This document shows, piece by piece, positions 9,654 to 20,100 of a stretch of DNA of 64,000 nt (its first letter is position 1; each line of letters begins with the position of its first letter). The stretch comes from an uncultured Lachnospiraceae bacterium (lineage in GTDB: Bacteria > Bacillota > Clostridia > Lachnospirales > Lachnospiraceae): positions 1 to 64,000 of the forward strand of contig CAKRJH010000010.1 in NCBI GenBank assembly GCA_934351255.1, given 5' to 3'. The translations under genes were made by a program, and so were the position numbers. The notes under the pieces were generated by a model. That model was not told the DNA's origin. It was given only the letters and a program-made list of their open reading frames with translations, and did not search any database.

Positions 9654-11318
9654 ATGGCAAAACATGTACTGAGTATTGAAATTGGTCAGCAGGTGACGAA
9701 AGTTGTCGAGGTTGACTATAAGAAAAAGAATCCGCACGTCTACCGTGCAACGACATTTGGAACACCGGAAGATGTAATTGAAGATGGTGTGATCCGTGAC
9801 AAAGAGGTGCTTGCGGTAGCGATGAGAGAGGAACTCCGGGCGGCTGACATGCTGGGAGTCAAAGACGTTATCTTCTCGATTGCATCCAGTCGTATCGCAA
9901 CACGTGAGGTGGATTTCTCAAATGTACAGGAGAGTAAGCTGAAGGCATTGGTAAAGGCAACCGCACAGGAGCATTTCCCAATTGACCTGACAGAGTATAC
10001 ACTGGCATATACCTTGCTGGAGACAAACAAAGAGGGAAAAAGCAAATCCTTCAAGGTGCAGATGCTGGCAGCTCCTGACAGTTTGATCGCAAACTATTAC
10101 AATTTCGCCCAGGAGATGGGATGGAATATTATGGATATCGATTACTTCGGTAATGGATCTCTTCAGGTATTAAAGAAAGAGATCGTACTTCCGGATTGTG
10201 CTTGTATCCAGATTTCGGGCAATATTTCTACCATTACATTCCTGAGCCAGGGAAACCAGTTGATGCAGCGTACGATCAACACCGGTGTGTTCGGTCTGGC
10301 GGAGGCGATGGTTCTGAGTCCGGACTGTGCGGTGGAAGATATGGATTCCGCCTGCGATATGCTGATCCGTGAGAGACTGGTCTGTCGTACACTGGAGTAC
10401 GATGGACTGGAAGAAGTAGTCGGAGCAGCCCGTCTGACCGACGTACAGTGGAAGCAGATGGAGGAAGCCAAGGCTGCGCGTAAGACGGTTACCGATTCTG
10501 TCGGTGAGATCATCTTAAGCGTCATGCGAGTGCTCGATTTCTTCCGCTCCCAGCATGGCGGTCAGGATGTGTCAAACCTGTACATCACCGGTATGGGTGC
10601 CAAGATCCAGGGTATTGAGGAGTTGTTTACGAATGAATTGGGAATCCAGACACAGCGTATGGAACATCTGGTGACAGTAACCTTCCCAAGACATTTCAAT
10701 GAAGGATTATACAATCAGACAGAGTACATCCCGGTCATCGGTGCAGCGATTGCTCCGGTAGGATTTGAGTCCAAGGATGTGGCACTGGTACAGGGCAGCA
10801 AGGATATGCTCAAGGTACCGAGACTGGTATTCGGACTTGGATGTGTACTGGCAGTAGCTATGGCGGCTTTCTCACTTCTTACATATTTCTCGGCAAAGAG
10901 CGAGAACGATGATCTGACGGCCAGAAAGGCTTCTCTGGAGTATATCAACGAGGTTTACACAGAGAATGAGAATATCAACAAAGTATATGATCAGGTCAAT
11001 GGAATCTATACGGGAACTCAGAATCAGAACGAGAATCTGCGAGCTCTGGCAGAGCAGCTTGAGGAGAAACTTCCATCTGATATGAAGGTCAGCAACCTGG
11101 TATCTGACGATGTTCAGGTCAGCATGACGATCACTTCCGAGGAAGATCTTTCTGTGGCTCGTATGCTGATGAATCTGGAGGAGATCGATGTTCTGACGGA
11201 TATCACCATTCCTTCTGTATCGAAAGACTCTGACGATAACGGAAAAGATGAGTACAGTTTTACCGTTACCGCTACATATAAGGCGCTGACATCAGAAGAT
11301 GCCGGTGCAGCACAGTAA
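9654..11318 (+). CDS. PilM-PilN fusion protein of the type IV pilus alignment complex
   Basis: Residues 1 to about 375 form an actin-like PilM ATPase domain (N-terminal LSIEIGQQVTKVVEV nucleotide-binding strand; late ITGMGAKIQGIEELF segment). A single membrane helix follows at about residues 389-411, then a coiled coil and a small alpha-beta domain typical of PilN. In well-studied systems PilM and PilN are separate proteins, with cytoplasmic PilM gripping the PilN N-terminus; here one 554-aa chain carries both. The fusion would place PilM inside and the PilN part outside the membrane. A good SD (GGAGG) precedes ATG 9654. Confidence 0.85.
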   Translation: MAKHVLSIEIGQQVTKVVEVDYKKKNPHVYRATTFGTPEDVIEDGVIRDKEVLAVAMREELRAADMLGVKDVIFSIASSRIATREVDFSNVQESKLKALVKATAQEHFPIDLTEYTLAYTLLETNKEGKSKSFKVQMLAAPDSLIANYYNFAQEMGWNIMDIDYFGNGSLQVLKKEIVLPDCACIQISGNISTITFLSQGNQLMQRTINTGVFGLAEAMVLSPDCAVEDMDSACDMLIRERLVCRTLEYDGLEEVVGAARLTDVQWKQMEEAKAARKTVTDSVGEIILSVMRVLDFFRSQHGGQDVSNLYITGMGAKIQGIEELFTNELGIQTQRMEHLVTVTFPRHFNEGLYNQTEYIPVIGAAIAPVGFESKDVALVQGSKDMLKVPRLVFGLGCVLAVAMAAFSLLTYFSAKSENDDLTARKASLEYINEVYTENENINKVYDQVNGIYTGTQNQNENLRALAEQLEEKLPSDMKVSNLVSDDVQVSMTITSEEDLSVARMLMNLEEIDVLTDITIPSVSKDSDDNGKDEYSFTVTATYKALTSEDAGAAQ

Positions 11319-11342
11319 AAGGGCAGATAGGAGGATATGGTT

Positions 11343-12098
11343 ATGACAAAGATGAAAGATAAAGATAAGCAGATTTTATATATTTTAGGAGCCATCATTA
11401 TCCTGGCTGCCGTATATTTTCTGATTTTTAACAACTTCAATGAGAAGAAAGCCGCTCTTCAGGACGAGAATGCAACGCTTTCACAGGAAGTGCAGACGTT
11501 GGAGAGCATGGTGGCAAACAAGCAGAATGTCCTGGATGACACCGAGTTAAAGACCAATCAGGTCAAAGAGATCATCGCAAAGTTCCCTTCTGAGATCCGT
11601 ATTCAGAATGTGATCACACATCTTCATGACATGAGTACGGAGGTGGATGATGTCGATGTGAAGTCTGAGAACTATACGATGAACACCCTGTTTGCCGGTG
11701 CGACAGCCGAGGGAACAGATGCAGCCGCTCCTGCTGCAGATCCGAATGCAACAGCTACACCGGCTCCGGAGAACACTGTGGCACCGATCACCAATGATAC
11801 AACAGCCGGTGAGATCGTGGCAGCTTCTTCCGGATATACAGGATATCGTTCTGATATCGTAGTAAACTTTTCTACCAATTATGATTCTCTGAAAGATGTG
11901 ATCGATTACATCAACAATTCCGAGAATCGCATGACCATCACATCCATGAATGCAACTTCCAATGACAATGCAGAGGGAGCAGAACTGGATTGTACCATGA
12001 CAGTGACTATGTATTCGATTGCAAATACGGGAAATGTATATAGCGAGCCAACTGTGGATGGCATCAACACGGGAAAGAACGATTTATTTAAGAAATAA
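11343..12098 (+). CDS. pilO: PilO-like pilus assembly protein
   Basis: The 251-aa protein has a short basic cytoplasmic N-terminus, one membrane helix (about residues 10-30), a coiled coil to about residue 80, and a C-terminal ferredoxin-like PilO domain. An Ala/Pro/Thr-rich linker (about residues 115-160) interrupts it. PilO pairs with PilN to align the assembly machine; here its partner would be the PilN part of the preceding fusion. ATG 11343 is chosen over ATG 11337 because AGGAGG ends at 11334, too close to the first. Recognition rests on order and topology more than on motifs. Confidence 0.78.
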   Translation: MTKMKDKDKQILYILGAIIILAAVYFLIFNNFNEKKAALQDENATLSQEVQTLESMVANKQNVLDDTELKTNQVKEIIAKFPSEIRIQNVITHLHDMSTEVDDVDVKSENYTMNTLFAGATAEGTDAAAPAADPNATATPAPENTVAPITNDTTAGEIVAASSGYTGYRSDIVVNFSTNYDSLKDVIDYINNSENRMTITSMNATSNDNAEGAELDCTMTVTMYSIANTGNVYSEPTVDGINTGKNDLFKK

Positions 12099-12103
12099 GT
12101 GTT

Positions 12104-12145
12104 ACGCAGATGCAACCGCTGGCTTCAGTGGTTGCACTGTTGCGT
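12104..12145 (+). other. Intercistronic hairpin in the pilus operon
   Basis: An 11-bp stem (12111-12121 with 12126-12136, 4-base loop) is extended by an outer ACGCA/TGCGT pair. There is no T-run after it, so it is more likely an mRNA processing or stability element than a terminator. Confidence 0.45.
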
Positions 12146-12183
12146 ATTTATGGACTTGTGAAAAGCAGTGACGAGGTGAGAAG

Positions 12184-13380
12184 ATGAAAAAACGGGATAG
12201 TAAGAAAAGGAGAATATCGTTGGATCAGAACGGTTTTACGCTGGTGGAGATGATTGTTACCATCTGTATATTGGCGTTCATTACTGTTCCTATTCTTTCC
12301 TATTTCTCTAATGCAGCGAAACATAATGCCAGAAGCCGTAAGAGTCAGAATGCGACGGTGGCGGCACAGGATATGCTGGAGCAGTTAAAGAATATGAAGG
12401 GAGACATCTCCAACCAGACTGACTTCACGAAAGCAGATACAGCGGGAGAGTGGACTACGTCGGTGAGTGGAACAGATCTGGAATGCACCAGAACATTTAC
12501 TGTGGATAAGAGTACATTCTCCATCAAGGCAGTGATCACTCCGGTAAACTCATACCAGAGAGCGACCAGAGATGCAGCCGGTAACATCAATACGAGTACT
12601 CAATCATACAGCGACTACACACTGGGATCTCTGGATCCGAAGACGGATGTGGTGGCAACGGAGCCGACCAATATCGAGAATACGGCGGCGCTGTATTTCT
12701 ACGGTCTCAGCCAGAAGGCAGGTGGGACAACACTTACGCTGGACATCGCCAGAAAGAATCTGAAGCGCACGATCCTGGTGGAAGCGGCTCCAAGTGCTTC
12801 CAAAGCTGGATATGCGGTCTATAAAGTGAGTTACAAGTATGAGTTAAACAATGGAGTTTCTTATCCGGGTATCACCACCGGTTCGAATTATACGCAGATG
12901 GTGGAAAGTACTACGATCAAGGATGAAAACATCAGTAACATCTATTTGTTCTACAATCCGCTGGCTGCGGACCATACATATCAGACTGATCTGGTAGATG
13001 TGAAGTTTGACACGGCATTGACCAGTAAAGCGGATTTTGCCAAGAAAAACGGAAAGGTTCGTCTGTATCTGGTGGGACAGAACAGTGTGGCAAACGGTGT
13101 GACAGCACCGACCGGATATACGAATCGTGCCAGCACATATAAGGTTCAGGTGAAGGTAGATGCAGGACTTGCTGCAAAGATGAGCGATCCGACGACCGGT
13201 AAGACCACCTTCAAGACAAACCTGACCAGCGGGGAGTTTACCAGTTCTGATGTGACACCGGATTATGAAAAACTGGTGGATCAGGACAGTGCAAACCGTG
13301 TAGCAGATATTACAGTAACGGTAACGGATTCCGACGGAAAAGAGATTACTTCTGTTTCGGGTTCCAAGTATCAGAACTAA
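12184..13380 (+). CDS. Type IV minor pilin, PilV-like, 398 aa
   Basis: A basic 17-residue leader ends in Gly before FTLVEMIVTICILAF, giving a type III prepilin cleavage site with Glu at mature position 5. The mature protein has the hydrophobic helix and then an unusually large (about 350-residue) Thr/Ser-rich exported domain. It follows pilO and precedes the other minor pilins, so it probably belongs to the tip-priming complex. No specific functional domain is recognised in the C-terminal part. Confidence 0.85.
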   Translation: MKKRDSKKRRISLDQNGFTLVEMIVTICILAFITVPILSYFSNAAKHNARSRKSQNATVAAQDMLEQLKNMKGDISNQTDFTKADTAGEWTTSVSGTDLECTRTFTVDKSTFSIKAVITPVNSYQRATRDAAGNINTSTQSYSDYTLGSLDPKTDVVATEPTNIENTAALYFYGLSQKAGGTTLTLDIARKNLKRTILVEAAPSASKAGYAVYKVSYKYELNNGVSYPGITTGSNYTQMVESTTIKDENISNIYLFYNPLAADHTYQTDLVDVKFDTALTSKADFAKKNGKVRLYLVGQNSVANGVTAPTGYTNRASTYKVQVKVDAGLAAKMSDPTTGKTTFKTNLTSGEFTSSDVTPDYEKLVDQDSANRVADITVTVTDSDGKEITSVSGSKYQN

Positions 13381-13392
13381 GGGAGGAGGAGC

Positions 13393-15882
13393 ATGATGAG
13401 ATTCTTGAAAAAAGATGAGCGAGGCGCATCGCTGGTAATGGTCCTGATTTCCATGACCTTCCTTACCATGATCGCCATGGCGGTACTGGCCATGACGATG
13501 AACAATATTCGTTTGAAAGCAACGCAGAGAGGCACCGAGAAGAACTTTTATGAGACGGATGCCTGTCTGGATACGATAGTAGCCGGTATTCAGAATGATT
13601 CTTCGGAATATTCGGCAAATGCATATTCTTCTGCACTGGTGGAGTATTCGTCTTCTATTAATGGAACATCCTCCAGCAATCTGCAGGATAATTATAAGCA
13701 GACGTTCCTGAAGAACATCAGTACGAGATTGTCGGGGTTGAGTGGTACGGCGTATGATCTGGAAGTTGATGCCATGAATCTGGCAGGAAATTCATCGTTT
13801 ACCATCAAATATAAAGATGATATTATTGATGAATATCTGGATGCTTCCGGGTTTAAGAAAGATGGAAGCGGTAACTATGTCATCGATTCCAACAATCACT
13901 TCTCCAGTACCTATATCGGTCACAAGGATACGACCGGTGAGGGTGATATGGTAGTGACCAAGGATCAGGGCGTGGTTCTGAAAAATGTCCGTGTCCGTCA
14001 GACCAAAGATGGATATGATACCATGATCACGACGGATATCTGCATTGATATTCCGGAGATCAGTGCACAGACAGAATCTGAGTTTATGGATTACGCGATT
14101 CTGGCAGATAACCAGATTAAGAGTGCTATCGGTGGTAATTCCACATTGAATATTATCGGTAGTGTATATGCAGGAACTGTCAGACAGTGGAACGGAACAG
14201 ATGATGAAGCCGTTGGCATCCTGTCTTCCGGCAGCACTACATTGAATATTACGGGTGACAATGTCATTACCCGTGGAAATATCATGAGTGAAAAAGGCGG
14301 TGATCTTAAGATTAAGGGAACGACCGCATCTTCCGGTCAGGCGACTGTCTGGACGGAGAATATTAAGACGGATTCTGATGTGGATGGAAGTACAGGAAAG
14401 TCATTGAAGACAGAAAACTCCATCGAGATCACCGGAAATATTCATGTAGCCGATGATACGGAGCTTGGTGGTGTTGAGGATATTATCACACTGGCCGGCA
14501 ATTACTATGGATTTAACTACCGTGCAGATTATACCGACGATGGACACGGAACTAATCTGATCCCTTCAAAGACGGCATATTATAATTCAGCCATGATCGT
14601 CAATGGAAGGGATAACAGTCTGGATGTATCCGGATTGAATGTATTGGTGCTCGGAGGCCGTACCTTTATCTCCAAGAAGGCAAACAAGGGTGCGACAGAG
14701 ACAGATGTGGCAAGCAATCCGGAGGTAGAACTTGGTGAATCTCTGACCGTCAAGAGTAATCAGCTTGCTTACTATGTACCATCTGATTTCTCCGGTCCGG
14801 AGGATAACTACACAGGTGTGACCGGAGTGAATCATACAGATGGCAAGATCTATTTCAAGTATAACAATTCGGATCCAAATGCACAGATGTATTTCTTTGA
14901 TTACAAAGGCTACAACAAGTACATCGGTGTGAATGGATTTGATGTATTAGACTATGTAGATAACGGACAGCCGCTTCTGATGTATCACCGGAATGATGAT
15001 AAAGTAGGACAGATCGTATATTTCTACCTGAACTTCCAGGATGAGCAGAAGAGCGCAGCATTCTATGATATCTTCTACAACAAGAGTGATCAGCAGGATA
15101 TTCTGGATCCTGTCAACAAAGCGTATCTGAAAGATCCGGGAATTAAGGTGAATGATTCCACCATTTTCTGTACATCCGGTAATATTCTGTACAGTGCCGG
15201 AAATGATCTGAAATTACGAAAGGGACTGAAGGTTTCTCTGGGATCTGAAGGAGCCAATGCTGATGCAGCTCTTCTGGCATGGGCGCAGTCAGACAGCCGG
15301 GAGTATATGGCGAGACAGCTCTCTCTGTTAGGAGATTATGTCAAAGTAAAAGCGAATCCGACACTTTGGAGATTGTCTCAGAATTCGGCGGATGATCTTT
15401 CCAAATCCGGTCTGAAAGATAAAACCAATCTGTTCGATACACTGGTCAACCGCAGTGAACTTACTTCACGGTATCCTACGGTTGCTGAGAAATCGATTAC
15501 AACAACCGGTGGCAAAGATTGTGTTGCGATCCTTGGAGATGGAAACTATGTCTGGACCCCGTCCAGAGCCAGTGCTCTTGGAACCAAGAAAGGAATTATC
15601 ATAGTAACCGGAGATGTATCTGTGCAAGATAACTTTGAGGGAATCATCATCGCAGGTGGCGATGTTACACTGGGCGCTTCCGGTATCACAGTGAAAGCAA
15701 ATGCAGAGATGCTGCAGGATCTGTTTGAGACAGACGACAGTCTGGCGACACCGCAGTTCTATGATCTGCTCAGCAAGTATTTCCGCAAGTCCTTAGATGC
15801 AACGATCAGCGGCGGCGATTCTTCTGATCCGGACAGCCAGGATGCGGTATACTTCCAGAACTGGAAGAAGAATGAAGAGTAA
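13393..15882 (+). CDS. Large PilX/GspK-like minor pilin, 829 aa
   Basis: The leader ends ERG before ASLVMVLIS, followed by one hydrophobic helix (about residues 12-35). Unlike its neighbours, the mature chain starts with Ala and has Met, not Glu, at position 5. Loss of Glu5 is the mark of GspK-type tip subunits. The long exported part is repetitive and beta-rich. Near the end, around GDVSVQDNFEGIIIAGGD, it resembles bactofilin-like or beta-helical strands. It is much larger than ordinary PilX (about 200 aa). A GGAGGAGG SD precedes ATG 13393. Confidence 0.78.
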   Translation: MMRFLKKDERGASLVMVLISMTFLTMIAMAVLAMTMNNIRLKATQRGTEKNFYETDACLDTIVAGIQNDSSEYSANAYSSALVEYSSSINGTSSSNLQDNYKQTFLKNISTRLSGLSGTAYDLEVDAMNLAGNSSFTIKYKDDIIDEYLDASGFKKDGSGNYVIDSNNHFSSTYIGHKDTTGEGDMVVTKDQGVVLKNVRVRQTKDGYDTMITTDICIDIPEISAQTESEFMDYAILADNQIKSAIGGNSTLNIIGSVYAGTVRQWNGTDDEAVGILSSGSTTLNITGDNVITRGNIMSEKGGDLKIKGTTASSGQATVWTENIKTDSDVDGSTGKSLKTENSIEITGNIHVADDTELGGVEDIITLAGNYYGFNYRADYTDDGHGTNLIPSKTAYYNSAMIVNGRDNSLDVSGLNVLVLGGRTFISKKANKGATETDVASNPEVELGESLTVKSNQLAYYVPSDFSGPEDNYTGVTGVNHTDGKIYFKYNNSDPNAQMYFFDYKGYNKYIGVNGFDVLDYVDNGQPLLMYHRNDDKVGQIVYFYLNFQDEQKSAAFYDIFYNKSDQQDILDPVNKAYLKDPGIKVNDSTIFCTSGNILYSAGNDLKLRKGLKVSLGSEGANADAALLAWAQSDSREYMARQLSLLGDYVKVKANPTLWRLSQNSADDLSKSGLKDKTNLFDTLVNRSELTSRYPTVAEKSITTTGGKDCVAILGDGNYVWTPSRASALGTKKGIIIVTGDVSVQDNFEGIIIAGGDVTLGASGITVKANAEMLQDLFETDDSLATPQFYDLLSKYFRKSLDATISGGDSSDPDSQDAVYFQNWKKNEE

Positions 15883-15903
15883 AGGGAAAGATAGGAGGTG
15901 ACG

Positions 15904-16494
15904 ATGTTGAAACAGAGAAAATGGATGAAGGAGAATCTGGGTTTCACTCTGGTCGAGTTGATTATCGTCATGGGTATCATGGGCATTGTGGCCGGTGTCT
16001 TTGCAGGTTCGATTGGATATATCAAAGCCGGCAAGACGAAGAAGGCGGCTGCCGCGGTGAACAATAAACTGGGATATGCTCAGACTGAGACGATGGCCAA
16101 GAAAGGAAAAGAGATTGTATATCTGTTTACCAGTGATGGCTCAGATGCATTTGATGCCGGAGTATATGTGATCTGCATCAATACAGAGGATGTGAATTTC
16201 ACGAAGAACTCTGATCTGAGATCGTCATCTTTTGTACAGGATAATGCACAGAAGGTGGCAAGCAGCCGTGTGACTGCTTCAGCCACAGTGGGAGGCTCCG
16301 GAAACGTCAGCCTGACCAATGCAAACATGCTGCGCATGGAATTCAACAAAGCAACCGGAGCGTTTACAGGAAGTACGCTTTACACGGATTCCGGTGCCAG
16401 CGGCAGTACATTTTATGACAGTATCACATTAAAAGGAACTGAGACATTTAAGGTGGAGCTGGTGCAGGCCAGCGGCAAGCACTATGTTGAGTGA
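15904..16494 (+). CDS. Type IV minor pilin, GspH/FimT-like
   Basis: A 13-residue leader ends in Gly before FTLVELIIVMGIMG, with Glu at position 5. The 196-aa product has the long N-terminal helix and a small beta-rich head, as in GspH/FimT pseudopilins. ATG 15904 is chosen because AGGAGG at 15893-15898 is 5 bases upstream; the in-frame GTG at 15898 lies inside that SD. It is one of four minor pilins encoded in a row. Confidence 0.85.
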   Translation: MLKQRKWMKENLGFTLVELIIVMGIMGIVAGVFAGSIGYIKAGKTKKAAAAVNNKLGYAQTETMAKKGKEIVYLFTSDGSDAFDAGVYVICINTEDVNFTKNSDLRSSSFVQDNAQKVASSRVTASATVGGSGNVSLTNANMLRMEFNKATGAFTGSTLYTDSGASGSTFYDSITLKGTETFKVELVQASGKHYVE

Positions 16495-16509
16495 CGGGGG
16501 TGAGAAATC

Positions 16510-17067
16510 GTGAGAAAAGATGAAAATGGTTTTACATTAGTGGAATTAATGATTTCCCTGGCCCTGTTAGGATTTGTATGCCTGATGCTGATCTTCCTGA
16601 TGCAGATGGGCGGTAAGGCATATGCAAATTCCAAGGCGGAGGTCGATCTGCAGACAGAATCCCAGATGGTGATGTCCCAGATGAATACCTGGATCATGGA
16701 ATCAAACTATGCCAAGTATGACAATACCCATCATGCGTTGGAACTTTATACGACGCAGGGTAAAGCCAACAAGATCATTGACAAAAAGGTGATCTTCCGC
16801 AAGGATACTTCCCTGTATCTGGTAGAGTTTGTGCCAGATCCGGCGAATCCATCATACGACTGTGATCAGACCGTAGACTACACGGCAGCTGCGATCAAGA
16901 AGAATCTGCTTTGTGATTATATTGATAAGGACAAAGATGGATTTAAGGTGACTGTCAACAAATCAGAGGTTACCGTATCACTTGATATGTTAAAGACCAG
17001 GGTGCATTATAATGTGGCTGCAAATACCACAAAGATGCGAAATGGTTATGTCGATCTGAAGAAGTAG
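16510..17067 (+). CDS. Type IV minor pilin, PilW/GspJ-like
   Basis: A very short 7-residue leader (MRKDENG) precedes FTLVELMISLALLGFV, with Glu at position 5. The mature 178-residue chain has the pilin helix and a soluble domain without recognised motifs. The start is GTG, with GGGGG at 16496-16500 as SD. Position after the GspH-like gene and a GspJ-like N-terminus suggest a role in the tip complex. Confidence 0.83.
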   Translation: MRKDENGFTLVELMISLALLGFVCLMLIFLMQMGGKAYANSKAEVDLQTESQMVMSQMNTWIMESNYAKYDNTHHALELYTTQGKANKIIDKKVIFRKDTSLYLVEFVPDPANPSYDCDQTVDYTAAAIKKNLLCDYIDKDKDGFKVTVNKSEVTVSLDMLKTRVHYNVAANTTKMRNGYVDLKK

Positions 17068-17107
17068 TTCACACAGGAAAGGGAGAAAGGAAACGGAGGC
17101 AATATCT

Positions 17108-20100
17108 ATGAAGAAATTAATGTCAAAGATGTCCAGAGCGAAGATACTTGTCAGTATCTTTGTGCTTTGCCTGGTGGTGTTTGCCGGGTATATGGGATAT
17201 CATAAGTTCACAGCCAAAGCGGATCAGTATGTGACCGACGGCGTGATCAATGAAATTTCCGAATTGCATAAGGATCTGAATCAGCAGAGCGGTACCAAGG
17301 ATAATCCATTCTTAGTGTTGGAGATTGTTCCACAATACAGTGCTGCAGAGTTTGGTGCGCTGATCAATGGCTGTGAGCCAATGGATTTCTCTGATCAGAT
17401 GAATAAGTATAACAATCTGAATTACTCTGTCGGAAGCAGCACACAGAAGTTGTTTGCCGATGAGATTCCGTATATTGATCAGAATCAGTGGAGTAAGTTG
17501 AAAGATCATTACGCATTGAAAACCGGAAGTATTACAATGTCCGGTTATTATGAGCGTGTGGCAAATGGAAAAGGATGTTATAAATATAACGGAACAAATT
17601 ATGCCGACACCTCTCTTGTGTCCGGCCAGACTGTGTACTCTCCGGAGTTTGATTATGTAGGAGAGGATAATGGTAACTTTATCTGGGTTACAATTAACAG
17701 TGATAAGTACAAATCATTTGCGAAAGAGGAAAACAAATACGCAAAGAACAAGAATGCAAATATTAAGTTTTCTGAGGGAGACCGTATCTATACGGAGAGA
17801 ACTTCAGATGCTTCAGAGCAGTATTACGAGTATAAGAATGATGGATCGTTAGAGTACAATTCCAGCTTCTACTTCATCCATTATAATACCTTTATCCGCA
17901 CCTGTCTTGACGTAAAGACAAAGAGTGATATTGAAAATTATCATATTATTGTAAAGACGATTGTACCAGACGAGTTAAACGATTATCCGGAGTGGCTTGA
18001 TTATGCAGATCTGATTTATATGGGATGTTCTAATACCGGTGCTGGTTCTCTTTGGAACAGCAGTCAGGATCGAATTCGTATTTCGAAGGCACTTCGAGAT
18101 AAATATCCGGGATCTTCAACGTACTCTACCAGCCATGACCTTGACTGGAACGTAGCACAGAACCTGTTCTTTAAGGTCAATGGATTGGAGCAGTATGATG
18201 GAACACATTATAATTTTGCACCATTGGTTGTAGCAAAAGCTGCTATGGATGGACTGAATGGAATGTATGGTGCCAGTGTTAAAAATTATGGTATTGATTA
18301 CAAGACGCTGGATATTCGTAAAGCCCATTCTATTACGGATTCAAAGGGACAGGTGTTCTGGGATCCATATGAAAATAATGCGAAAGCAAGTGAATCTAAT
18401 CTTATTAAGTTCTGTATTATGAACTTTATGATGGATCAGGATGATTTCTACCAGAAATTCTATCAGGGCAAGAAGGCTTCCGATGGTAAGCCGGTCATCC
18501 AGACCAAGGGGACCGGCAAAGATGCAGTTGGATATAATACGGCGCAGGAAGAGGGTCGTGCTCAGACTGCATGGAATGTTGCTGCATTTTTACCGTACGT
18601 AGCGAATCAGTTGGTGCAGTATCGTGATAATTATGCGGAGAATGCAGATGATAGTGATATTGTAGCTGATATGAGATGGTATGTTCGCAATTATCAGTAC
18701 CATGTGTATGATGATATTGGTCAGACATCTACAGGAAAACTGTCCAATGCGACTTTTATCTTCAATAATGATACCCTGTTCAGCCAGATGTTTAATACAA
18801 ATGCCATCGCCAAAAATGATAATTTGAATGATGAAGCATTTACCTGGTTCCGTGATGAGAAGAAGAAAGATATGGGGTCTATGTCTTCTGCCCAGATGAT
18901 CCAGTATCTGTTGAACTATAAGAAAAAGGGTAAGCCGGATGACGATTACAATCCACAGAAAGGCAAACTGAAGGTTCTGGAAATTGAGCCGTGTAACAGT
19001 TTCACCCTGACAGAGGAATATTTGACAGCATTGCTTCCATCAAGCAAATATTCCGGTCAGATTGAAATTGATTATATGACCACCCAGGAGTTCAATGGAA
19101 GTCATGTCGATCTGAACGGTGATTATGATTTTGTCTATATCGGAATGAATACCGATAAGTTTAACCGTACGGAGATGACATTGGCACAGGATGGAAAGAA
19201 TTCGCATGAATATGTTCTGTATAATAATGGTTTAACGACAAGTGACGCGAATGATCCGGATCTGGCACTGACAGGTAAGGTATATCTGCATGTCGGAGAT
19301 CTGGTAAAGAATGGAAGTCTGAGTTACCGTTATTCCGGTGATGATATCAGCAGTCTTCGTAAGCAGGATCTTCTGGATTATGTAGCAGGAGGTAATCCGC
19401 TGGTGTTGGCGGATACTCTTGCGGCATACAACGGAAAACGTTACCTGAGAACGGTAGATACGTCTTCCAATATGTCAAAGCTGGTTGCTAATGTGTACAA
19501 GAAAGATTGTGTGTGTGGACTTTCTGATCTGAACGATACCATCTTTGACTATACGGAGTATACAGGAGCCAAAGTAGAGATCACGGAGTCTCCGAAGACA
19601 TATACTGAGACTTCTAAGGATGCCAATACTGAAGTGAAGGCTAAGTTAGAGGGAACAAAGTTAAAGTTCAAATTTAAGATTGGGTATAGTAAGAATAATG
19701 AGTCTTATGGTGTAAAGATCTTGGTCGACACCAATTATGATGGTGTGCTGACAGATAATGAATACCAGTCAGAGGTTATGTACAACAGTTATGATGTAGT
19801 CTCCAGAACTGGTTTGACATTCCCTTGTGGCACATTAAATGAGGATGGAACAGAGCAGCCAACGGAACGTGAGGTATCCTATGATATTAAAGATATTCCC
19901 ACCGGACGTAAGAATGGCGCACTGGCATGGAAGATTGTAATTTACAGCATTGACAATGTAGAGCACTATACCTGTATGTCAGGAACATCCTGGTATCAGG
20001 GAGATACGACCTCTACGGGAACAAAGGTTGGTAAGTATGAGATCCGTGTTTTACAGATTGTAGATGATGATTCTGAGAGTACTGAGGCAAATCTGGAGGA

